Assembly (NCBI GenBank): GCA_964535015.1
Contig: CAZHRU010000122.1
Coordinates: forward strand, 1-6,270
DNA from: CAZDUS01 sp964535015
Lineage (GTDB): Bacteria > Verrucomicrobiota > Kiritimatiellia > CAIKKV01 > CAITUY01
Direction: 5' to 3'
Length of the DNA: 6,270 nt
This document shows, in pieces, positions 1 to 5,875 of this stretch (positions are counted from its first letter, which is position 1; every line of letters starts with the position of its first letter). The translations under genes and the position numbers were made by a program. The notes under the pieces were generated by a model, which searched no databases, had not been told where the DNA came from, and saw only the letters and a list, made by a program, of their open reading frames with translations.

Positions 1-1
1 C

Positions 2-1267
2 CCGGTGGAGCCGACGTTCATTGAGAAGGTGAAGGAAGTCAGTTCCCAGATGCCGGCGGCCAGCGATACGATCGGCGGACGTGAGGTTAACCGGATTGGG
101 GCCAATGAACTCAACACAGGACTACCCGATCTTAAGACCTACTTTACCCAGATGGGGGTTAGGTTCCCGGCGGGGTCATCCATCACGTACAACTCGGCGA
201 TTGGCAAGGTCATTGTGGGGAACACGGCAGAGAACCTGGCGACGTTTGAGCGGATACTTTCCGAGTTGAACGTTGTGCCCAAGCAGGTTGAGATCGAGGC
301 CAGATTCGTGGAGGTCAATGAGACCGATCTGATGGAAGCCGGTTTGGAGTGGTTGTTGACCGACCCCTTTGAGATTGCCACCAAAAAGGGCTCGGCCATG
401 TTGGGAGGGACGGAGCGCATCCAGATGAACGCCAATGCGGCCAATGGCGGCATGACGCGGGGGCTGCGGTTCTGGGGTGCAGGCGGCGATGGAGCGGATA
501 CGCCGGCGATCCAAGGGTCCAAGGGGGTGGTGGCGTCGATTTCCAGCGTTTTGACCAATCCCGAATTGACGATGATCCTGCATCTGCTCCAGCAGAGCGG
601 GAATGCGGACCTGTTGTCGGCACCCAAGGTGACGACGCGATCGGGTGCGGAGGCGTCGATTCGCGTGGTGACGGAATACATCTATCCGACTTCGTTTGAG
701 GTGACAGGCGGATCCATTGGCGCGGGCGCCGCAGCTGGAGGCGTGGGGGCGGCGGCTGTTGTTACGGAAACGACGGTGACACCTCAGGACTTTGCGACGC
801 GTGAAGTGGGTGTGCTGTTGACGGTGTTGCCCGAAGTGAGTCCAGACGGGAACATGATCAACCTGACCATGCAACCCCAGGTGGTGACCGAGCCGACGTG
901 GTATCAGTATGGGTCGACGGTTCGCCGGGCGGATGGCTCGGAAGTGACGATGAACATGCCGCAGCCGTTCTTCCATGTGAGGTCGCTGAACACCCAGATT
1001 TCAATTTATGACGGAGCGACGGTGGTGATGGGTGGATTGATCACCGAGGATTTGAGGAAGATCAACGACAAGATTCCCATCCTGGGGGATATTCCCCTGC
1101 TGGGCACCTTGTTCCGCAGCAAGTCGGAGCGCAGCGTCAAGAAGAACCTGCTGATTTTCGTGACCGCGAAACTGGTGGATCCGGCCGGGCGGTTGATTCG
1201 CCAGCCGGAAGCCGATTCATCCAAGCCGGGCGCAGCACCGGCGATGATTCCTGTGGCGCAACACTGA
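2..1267 (+). CDS. Secretin family outer-membrane protein, C-terminal part (5' end cut by window)
   Basis: Secretins form the multimeric outer-membrane ring through which type IV pili or type II secretion substrates pass. Counting from the GTG codon at position 5, residues about 42-90 look like a small secretin N-domain (DLKTYFTQMGV ... ENLATFERIL). The secretin domain proper follows: VEIEARFVEV near 95, LLSAPKVTTRSG near 205, REVGVLLTVLPEV near 270, and the hallmark C-terminal stretch GDIPLLGTLFRS near 361-372 followed by KKNLLIFVTAKLVDP. The last 25 or so residues are polar and Pro/Ala-rich, probably disordered. A Gly/Ala-rich insert lies at residues 235-251. The reading frame is open to the window edge and no signal peptide is visible, so the GTG at 5 is unlikely to be the start; several hundred residues are probably missing. 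It resembles the type IV pilus secretins of Verrucomicrobiota (Amuc_1098 type), but a type II secretion GspD cannot be excluded. The family is sure; the exact system is not. Confidence 0.9.
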   Translation, partial: PVEPTFIEKVKEVSSQMPAASDTIGGREVNRIGANELNTGLPDLKTYFTQMGVRFPAGSSITYNSAIGKVIVGNTAENLATFERILSELNVVPKQVEIEARFVEVNETDLMEAGLEWLLTDPFEIATKKGSAMLGGTERIQMNANAANGGMTRGLRFWGAGGDGADTPAIQGSKGVVASISSVLTNPELTMILHLLQQSGNADLLSAPKVTTRSGAEASIRVVTEYIYPTSFEVTGGSIGAGAAAGGVGAAAVVTETTVTPQDFATREVGVLLTVLPEVSPDGNMINLTMQPQVVTEPTWYQYGSTVRRADGSEVTMNMPQPFFHVRSLNTQISIYDGATVVMGGLITEDLRKINDKIPILGDIPLLGTLFRSKSERSVKKNLLIFVTAKLVDPAGRLIRQPEADSSKPGAAPAMIPVAQH

Positions 1268-1268
1268 C

Positions 1269-2138
1269 ATGGGGCGACGCCTACTCCTGATTGACGGGGC
1301 GAACTTTTTCTACCGCTCGTTTTTTGCCATCCGGAATCTGGCAACGCGGGAGGGGATTCCGACTAACGCCGTGTACGGATTCGTACGGGCGTGTCACCAG
1401 CTTTTTGCCGGATTGGCTCCGACCCATATGGCGGTGGCGTGGGATGCGGGGGTGCCGCAGTCTCGGCTGGCGCTGATTCCCGAGTACAAAGCGCAACGGC
1501 CGCCTATGCCGGACGCCCTCCGCCGGCAGTACCCACTCATTGAGGAGTTTCTCGCGCAGGCGCAAATCCCTCTGGTACGCATTCAGGGCGAGGAAGCGGA
1601 CGATGTTTTGGCGTCGTTGGCATGCTGGGCGGAAGCGGAGGGCGCGGAGGTTCTGGTGGCGACCAGTGACAAGGATATGTACCAGATTGTCGGAGGAGGG
1701 ACCCGGATTGTGCCGGCGGGAAAAGATGCGCCGCCAATTGACCGGCAGGGCGTTCTTGAGAAGACAGGGGTTTTTCCTGAGCAGATTGTGGATTGGCTTG
1801 GTCTGACGGGGGACGCAGTGGATAACATTGCGGGTGTGCCGGGGATGGGGCCAAAGACAGCGGCCAAACTTCTTCAGCAGTTTGGATCAGTGGGGCAGAT
1901 GTGGGAGCGCGTTGACGAAGTGCAATCCGAAAAACTCAGGCAGAGTCTCCTGAGTCATCGCGAATTGATTGAGCGGAACCAGAAGGTGGTCAAGTTGGAC
2001 CGTGGGCTGGAATGTTCGCCGGGGTGGTCGGTGTTGGAGTGCCGGGGGGAGGAGGCGGGGCGGATGAGGGGATTTTATGAGCGAATGGAGTTTCATTCCC
2101 TGTTGAAGGCCATGGATCAGCCGTCGTTATTGTTGTAG
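1269..2138 (+). CDS. Stand-alone 5'-3' exonuclease (DNA polymerase I N-terminal domain family)
   Basis: A 289-residue protein matching the 5' nuclease domain of DNA polymerase I, a structure-specific nuclease that removes RNA primers and 5' flaps with two metal ions. Visible metal-binding and active-site motifs are LLIDGAN (D9), AWDAG (D59), EYKAQRPPMP (72-81), GEEADDVL (E109, D111, D112), TSDKDMYQ (D134, D136) and GDAVDN (D182, D185). The helix-hairpin-helix part GVPGMGPKTAAKLL (189-202) binds DNA. The C-terminal MEFHSLLK block is the usual end of this domain in Pol I. The protein stops there, so the proofreading and polymerase domains are absent, and the next 200 bases do not restore them. 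The ATG lies one base after the secretin stop with no clear Shine-Dalgarno sequence, suggesting coupled translation. All acidic residues appear intact, so an active enzyme is expected. It could take the place of E. coli Xni/ExoIX or supplement a Pol I encoded elsewhere; I give no symbol because that choice is open. Confidence 0.93.
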   Translation: MGRRLLLIDGANFFYRSFFAIRNLATREGIPTNAVYGFVRACHQLFAGLAPTHMAVAWDAGVPQSRLALIPEYKAQRPPMPDALRRQYPLIEEFLAQAQIPLVRIQGEEADDVLASLACWAEAEGAEVLVATSDKDMYQIVGGGTRIVPAGKDAPPIDRQGVLEKTGVFPEQIVDWLGLTGDAVDNIAGVPGMGPKTAAKLLQQFGSVGQMWERVDEVQSEKLRQSLLSHRELIERNQKVVKLDRGLECSPGWSVLECRGEEAGRMRGFYERMEFHSLLKAMDQPSLLL

Positions 2139-2175
2139 GCGGCGTGGCATGGATTTGGGTGGTTGAATTTGCCTG

Positions 2176-2205
2176 TTGACACCGCAGGGGGTGAACAAGT
2201 ATATA
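2176..2205 (+). promoter_or_regulatory. Putative sigma70-type promoter for coaE-rho-tig-clpP
   Basis: An exact TTGACA box lies at 2176-2181. After an 18-base spacer comes TATATA at 2200-2205, which matches the TATAAT consensus at its first four positions. It sits in the only sizeable gap of the window (2139-2340), which is visibly richer in A+T than the genes. Transcription would begin near 2212, giving a leader of about 130 bases before the preferred coaE start. It is the obvious candidate for driving coaE and the closely packed genes after it. No experimental support is available, and the -10 box is imperfect. Confidence 0.5.
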
Positions 2206-2208
2206 GGG

Positions 2209-2242
2209 GATCGAAATCGTCTTTTCCGATCATTCCTTTTTT
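2209..2242 (+). other. Weak hairpin followed by a T run (possible terminator or leader structure)
   Basis: GATCGAAA at 2209-2216 can pair with TTT at 2223-2225 and CGATC at 2227-2231, leaving C2226 bulged and a six-base loop. Six T follow at 2237-2242, five bases after the stem. The stem is short and half A/T, so it would be a poor intrinsic terminator. It overlaps the predicted start of transcription, so it could only stop read-through from the exonuclease gene, not attenuate the full new transcript. A second small perfect hairpin (TGTTG, TTT, CAACA) lies at 2242-2254. Chance occurrence is quite possible. Confidence 0.2.
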
Positions 2243-2340
2243 GTTGTTTCAACACTTCCTGATAGTTCCCTTTAGAGATGCGGTGCGGAGAGTTCGGTAT
2301 TACGCCGCTCCACGGGAACGCAAAGTTCAAGAACCCTTTC

Positions 2341-2931
2341 ATGCTCAGCATTGCCATAACCGGAGGAATCGCTTGTGGAAAAAGCCTGACGGGTCGTTAT
2401 CTGGCCGGCATGGGGGTCCCGGTTTGCGAGGCGGATGACGTGGCGCGGGCGGTGTTGGCGAAGGGAGAGGCGGTGCGGGACCGGGTGGTGGAGGAATTCG
2501 GGCCGGGCGTGGTGTTACCGGATGGCGAACTGGACCGAGCGGCGTTGGCGCGCCTGGTGTTCGGGGATCCCGTGAAACTCGGGCGGCTCAATGCGTTGAC
2601 GCATCCCGAGATCATGCGGCGGTTGCGGGCTTGGGTGTCCAGTCAACCTGCCGCAGTGACCTGTGTGGCGGCGGTCATTCCGTTGTTGCACGAGATCCGG
2701 GATGAGGAGCACTGGGACGCGGTGGTTTGCGTGGTGGCGCCGGAAGGAGAGCAACGTCGCCGGTTGGAGGCGCGGGGGATGGATGCAGGGGAGGCTGGGG
2801 CGAGGATCCGCTCCCAGTTACGGTTATCGGAGAAGATGGAACGGTCGGACTACGTGATTTTCAATGGCGGCAGTGAACAGTTGTTGCAGGAACAGATAGG
2901 GCGAGTGATGCGGTCAATCCGCGGAGGGTAA
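2341..2931 (+). CDS. coaE: Dephospho-CoA kinase
   Basis: CoaE phosphorylates the 3' hydroxyl of the ribose of dephospho-CoA with ATP, the last step of coenzyme A synthesis, in the cytoplasm. The 196-residue product has the P-loop TGGIACGKS (7-15, K14 and S15 at the phosphates), the substrate motif EADDVAR (30-36, usually DAD-x-x-AR), DGELDR, LNALTHPEI, IPLLHE, and SEKMERSDYVIFNGGS near the C terminus. Length fits the family (about 200). An in-frame ATG at 2278 would add 21 residues, but family members begin just before the P-loop strand, exactly as MLSIAITGG does, so ATG 2341 is chosen. Neither start has a convincing Shine-Dalgarno sequence. The gene follows the putative promoter at 2176 and ends one base before rho, so the two are almost certainly cotranscribed. 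Glu in place of the first Asp of the DAD motif is a conservative change. Confidence 0.94.
   Translation: MLSIAITGGIACGKSLTGRYLAGMGVPVCEADDVARAVLAKGEAVRDRVVEEFGPGVVLPDGELDRAALARLVFGDPVKLGRLNALTHPEIMRRLRAWVSSQPAAVTCVAAVIPLLHEIRDEEHWDAVVCVVAPEGEQRRRLEARGMDAGEAGARIRSQLRLSEKMERSDYVIFNGGSEQLLQEQIGRVMRSIRGG
2923..2928 (+). promoter_or_regulatory. Shine-Dalgarno sequence of rho inside the coaE 3' end
   Basis: GGAGGG forms the last two Gly codons of coaE and lies four bases before the rho ATG at 2933. Ribosomes finishing coaE would cover this site, so translation of the two genes is probably coupled. Confidence 0.6.
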
Positions 2932-2932
2932 C

Positions 2933-4486
2933 ATGGACGAGAAGAACGAGCAGCAGGGCGGTGGGAATCGGAATTATCGGGGGAGGCGTATGAGGGGGCG
3001 GCATCATCCGCATTCGCAACCGCAGCAACAGCAGCAACTGCAACAACGGGACCGGGCGCGGATGGGGTTGCCGGTTACTGATGATGATGTTCAGGGGAAT
3101 GGGGGGGGTGGCGGGGCGGTGGATCCCATGTCCCCTGTACCGCGGAATGGTGACTATATCCCCGGTCAGCAGCAGCAGGGCGTTCCCGGCGGGTATGTGC
3201 CGCCGGTGCAGCAGAGGCCCCAAGGGACGCCGCAGGCATTGAGCCTGTTTGAGTTGCAGCAGAGGACCGTGCCCGACCTGCATGTGATGGCCGACAGTTT
3301 TGGCCTTGTGGAACTGGGGGCGTTGCGGAAGCACGAGTTGATTTTTGAGATTATGCGGGCCAATGCCAGGTTGGGCGGCACCTTGCACGGACGCGGGGTG
3401 CTGGAGATCCTGCCTGACAACTTCGGTTTCTTGCGGTCGCCTTGTTACAACTATCTGCCTTGTCCCGAGGATATTTACGTCTCACCGTCCCAGATCCGGC
3501 GGTTTGCCCTGCGGACGGGTGACTCGGTGGATGGGGAGATTCGTTCACCGAAGGACAAGGAGCGGTTCTTTGCCCTGACCAAGGTGGACAAGATCAACCA
3601 GGGAGATCCTGAGAAGCACAAGGCCAAGATCCCCTTTGAGAACCTGACGCCGGTTTTTCCGGACAAGCGGTTCATTCTGGAGCGGGAACCCTCCGAGGTT
3701 TCGATGCGCATCCTGGATTTGTTCACACCGATCGGGATGGGACAGCGCGGCCTGATTGTGGCTCCGCCGCGCACCGGCAAGACGGTGTTGATGCAGAAGA
3801 TTGCCAACAGCATTTCGGCCAACACTCCCGATGCGACCCTGATTGTGCTGTTGATTGACGAGCGTCCTGAGGAAGTGACCGACATGGAGCGCAACACCAA
3901 GGCTCAGGTCCTGAGTTCGACCTTTGACGAACCGCCCGAGCGGCATGTGCAGGTGGCCGAAATGGTCATCGAGATGGCGAAGCGGATGGTGGAATGCGGG
4001 CGCGATGTGGTGATTCTGCTCGATAGCATCACGCGGTTAGCACGGGCTTACAACACCCTGCAGCCGCACAGTGGCAAGATTCTTTCCGGTGGTGTGGACG
4101 CCAATGCCCTGCACAAACCCAAGCGGTTCTTCGGGGCGGCGCGCAATATTGAGAATGGGGGCAGTCTGACCATCATCGCCACCGCCTTGATTGACACCGG
4201 GAGTCGTATGGACGAGGTGATTTTCGAGGAATTCAAGGGAACGGGTAACATGGAGTTGTGCCTCGACCGGACGCTGGTTGACAAGCGCATCTTCCCGGCG
4301 ATCAACATTGAAAAATCGGGGACGCGCAAAGAGGAACTCTTGCTCCATCCCGATGAACTGAGTAGGATTTGGATTCTTCGTCGCGCCATCAACGGTGTTC
4401 CGCCGGTGGAGGCGATGGAACTGATTGTGAACCGGCTCAAGAAGACGAAGATGAATGCCGAGTTCCTTATGTCGATGAAAGAGTAG
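2933..4486 (+). CDS. rho: Transcription termination factor Rho with a long disordered N-terminal extension
   Basis: Rho is a hexameric RNA-dependent ATPase that loads on untranslated, C-rich RNA and ends transcription. At 517 residues this copy is about 98 longer than the E. coli protein (419). The extra part is residues 1-103, rich in Gln, Gly, Arg and Pro: an Arg-rich patch (16-23), Gln tracts (29-38, 79-82) and five Gly (57-61). The standard Rho then follows: N-terminal helical domain from LFELQQR (105-111), RNA-binding fold with DNFGFLRS, Walker A APPRTGKT (277-284, K283), catalytic LIDERPEE (E310), Walker B VILLDSITR (D364, with R368 as the valve Arg), Q-loop LSGGVDANALHKP (384-396), R-loop DTGSR (421-425) and Arg finger SGTRKEELL (R465). 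These line up with E. coli at a constant offset of 99, so the ATPase core is gap-free and intact. It starts one base after coaE and lies 16 bases before tig. Rho often regulates its own transcription, and the coaE leader could serve that, but nothing here proves it. Confidence 0.98.
   Translation: MDEKNEQQGGGNRNYRGRRMRGRHHPHSQPQQQQQLQQRDRARMGLPVTDDDVQGNGGGGGAVDPMSPVPRNGDYIPGQQQQGVPGGYVPPVQQRPQGTPQALSLFELQQRTVPDLHVMADSFGLVELGALRKHELIFEIMRANARLGGTLHGRGVLEILPDNFGFLRSPCYNYLPCPEDIYVSPSQIRRFALRTGDSVDGEIRSPKDKERFFALTKVDKINQGDPEKHKAKIPFENLTPVFPDKRFILEREPSEVSMRILDLFTPIGMGQRGLIVAPPRTGKTVLMQKIANSISANTPDATLIVLLIDERPEEVTDMERNTKAQVLSSTFDEPPERHVQVAEMVIEMAKRMVECGRDVVILLDSITRLARAYNTLQPHSGKILSGGVDANALHKPKRFFGAARNIENGGSLTIIATALIDTGSRMDEVIFEEFKGTGNMELCLDRTLVDKRIFPAINIEKSGTRKEELLLHPDELSRIWILRRAINGVPPVEAMELIVNRLKKTKMNAEFLMSMKE
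3017..3046 (+). repeat. CAG/CAA codon tract encoding Gln-rich segment of Rho
   Basis: Ten codons in which eight are CAA or CAG, interrupted by one CCG and one CTG (residues 29-38 of Rho). The mixed codons make it less slippery than a pure triplet repeat. Length changes here would stay in frame and only alter the disordered head. Confidence 0.7.
3101..3108 (+). repeat. Run of eight G within rho
   Basis: An uninterrupted G run encodes part of the Gly stretch 57-61 of Rho. Gain or loss of one base would shift the frame and remove the whole RNA-binding and ATPase core. It may be a slippage site in the cell or a sequencing error hot spot; as given, the frame is intact. Confidence 0.8.
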
Positions 4487-4494
4487 AGGATAGC

Positions 4495-4499
4495 GGGAG
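4495..4499 (+). promoter_or_regulatory. Probable Shine-Dalgarno sequence of tig
   Basis: GGGAG three bases before the ATG at 4503 is close to the start, and a second purine stretch, AGAGGA at 4485-4490, overlaps the rho stop codon at a more usual distance. Either supports ATG 4503 as the start. Confidence 0.4.
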
Positions 4500-4502
4500 A
4501 CC

Positions 4503-5813
4503 ATGAAAACAGCAGTCGAGCAAGTGGGGCCGTGCCGGAAGGTTATCAAGGTGGAAGTTCCGGCCGAGGTGGTTGGCACCGAATACCGCAAGGTGGTTGG
4601 TGAATTCAGCAAGCACGTCCGGATATCGGGGTTCCGGGCGGGTAAGGCGCCTGACGCCATTGTTGAGCGCCAGTATGCGAAGGACATCCTTGCGGAAACC
4701 AGGGAGCGCATGGTGCCGCGCGCCTATCATGAGGCGTTGAAGCAGGAAAAATTGACGCCGATGGCCGTAGTGGATGTCAGCGAGATTCAAATAGACAAAC
4801 AACTTCCGTTGTCCTTCAAGGTCACGGTGGATTTGGTTCCGGAGTTCACGCTTCCGGCCTACACGGGGATTCCGGTAAAGAGCCAGGCCGTGGAGGTGAA
4901 GGACGAGGACATTGAGAAGGTCGTCGCCAACATGCGGGATCGCCAGGCGCGGTTTGAGTCGGTGACGGGCAGGGCGGCCGCCAAGGGGGATGTGGTTGAA
5001 ATTGACTACACCGCCGTGTGTGAAGGCGCGGCCATGAAGGAGATTGCCCCGGCGAACCCCGAGTTGGGCGAAGGCAAGGATTTCTGGGTATTGGTGGGGG
5101 ACAACATGCCGCTGTTTCTTCCCGGAATGCCGGGCAAACTTGAGGGTATTGAAATTGGCGGCCAGCGGGAGATTGAGATTGTCTTTCCGGCGGACTATCG
5201 CGTCAAGGAGGTTGCCGGCAAGCAGGCCGTGTATTCGGTCACAGCGCGCGGATTGCGCGAGCGCCATTTACCCGAAGTGAACGACGAGTTTGCCGTGACG
5301 CTCGGGACGGCGTCGCTGGACGATCTGCGGCAGAAGATCCGCGAGAATCTTCTGGAAGCGGGCAAGGCGACCGAACAGGGGCGGCAGCGTGACGAGGTGG
5401 TCAAGTGGCTTCTGGAGAATTCCGAACTGAAGGATCTGCCGCAGAGTCTGGTGGATGAAGAGGCTCGCCACATTATCCAGGAAATGGTGCAGGAAAACGT
5501 CCGGCGTGGCGTCAGCAAGGATGAGATTGAGTCCAACCGCGAGGACATTTTCAACCGGGCGGCGCAATCGTCGACGGATCGCGTCAAACTGAATTATATT
5601 CTCGGTCGAATTGCGGACGAGAAGGCGATTGTGATTACGGATGAGGCGGTGGATGCGCGTATTGCCGAGCTGGCGGTGCGTTACAACATGCCGCCGGCCC
5701 GGATGAAGGCGGAGTTGGAGAAGCGGGATACGTTGCGGGTAATGAGGGGCAACTTGCGCATGGAGAAGACATTGGATGCCCTGCTGGCGGAGGCCCATGT
5801 CACTGCGGCGTGA
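4503..5813 (+). CDS. tig: Trigger factor, ribosome-associated chaperone and peptidyl-prolyl isomerase
   Basis: Trigger factor sits at the ribosomal exit tunnel and shields emerging chains. The 436-residue product is close to the E. coli length (432). The ribosome-binding domain spans about 1-150 and carries the signature GFRAGKAP at 43-50 (F44, R45; Ala replaces the Lys found at 46 in E. coli). The FKBP-type isomerase domain runs from about 162 (GDVVEIDYTAV) to 260, with LPGMPGKLEG near 206-215, FPADYR, and the closing RERHLPEVNDEF. The rest is the helical SurA-like C-terminal cradle, ending about where the family ends. In the isomerase pocket M209 stands where E. coli has F198, so catalytic rate may be reduced; the chaperone role does not depend on it. 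The gene follows rho by 16 bases and precedes clpP by 62, giving the common tig-clpP order. No terminator is visible on either side, so cotranscription with both is likely. Confidence 0.97.
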   Translation: MKTAVEQVGPCRKVIKVEVPAEVVGTEYRKVVGEFSKHVRISGFRAGKAPDAIVERQYAKDILAETRERMVPRAYHEALKQEKLTPMAVVDVSEIQIDKQLPLSFKVTVDLVPEFTLPAYTGIPVKSQAVEVKDEDIEKVVANMRDRQARFESVTGRAAAKGDVVEIDYTAVCEGAAMKEIAPANPELGEGKDFWVLVGDNMPLFLPGMPGKLEGIEIGGQREIEIVFPADYRVKEVAGKQAVYSVTARGLRERHLPEVNDEFAVTLGTASLDDLRQKIRENLLEAGKATEQGRQRDEVVKWLLENSELKDLPQSLVDEEARHIIQEMVQENVRRGVSKDEIESNREDIFNRAAQSSTDRVKLNYILGRIADEKAIVITDEAVDARIAELAVRYNMPPARMKAELEKRDTLRVMRGNLRMEKTLDALLAEAHVTAA

Positions 5814-5860
5814 GCCGGTTGGCCGGGGAGTGGTGGACGTTGTGAAGTGAATGGATGTTG

Positions 5861-5867
5861 AAGGAGG
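5861..5867 (+). promoter_or_regulatory. Strong Shine-Dalgarno sequence of clpP
   Basis: AAGGAGG ends eight bases before the ATG at 5876, the best ribosome-binding site in the window. It decides the clpP start over the in-frame ATG codons at 5894 and 5906. The rest of the 62-base gap shows no promoter and no hairpin with a T run. Confidence 0.75.
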
Positions 5868-5875
5868 GTGGACGG

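Noticed and set aside
176..976. Minus-strand open frame of 266 residues opposite the secretin gene
   Set aside because: It mirrors a clear secretin gene, has a composition rich in Arg, His and Pro typical of antisense frames in high-G+C genes, and shows no known motif.
2127..2357. Minus-strand open frame of 76 residues filling the gap before coaE
   Set aside because: It has no Shine-Dalgarno sequence, no familiar motif, starts inside coaE and covers the likely promoter. A small antisense protein cannot be fully excluded.
2163..2438. Plus-strand open frame of 91 residues overlapping the start of coaE
   Set aside because: It begins before the promoter's -10 box, overlaps the coaE P-loop region in another frame, and has no supporting signal.
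4037..4711. Minus-strand open frame of 224 residues across the rho-tig junction
   Set aside because: It spans the ends of two certain genes, and its length follows from the codon use of the opposite strand.
4467..5267. Minus-strand open frame of 266 residues opposite tig
   Set aside because: It is a shadow of the well-supported trigger factor gene, with no recognisable domain and an antisense-like composition.
5815..5830. CCGG-TTGG-CCGG inverted repeat just after tig as a terminator
   Set aside because: The stem is four base pairs and no T run follows, so it is not a credible terminator.
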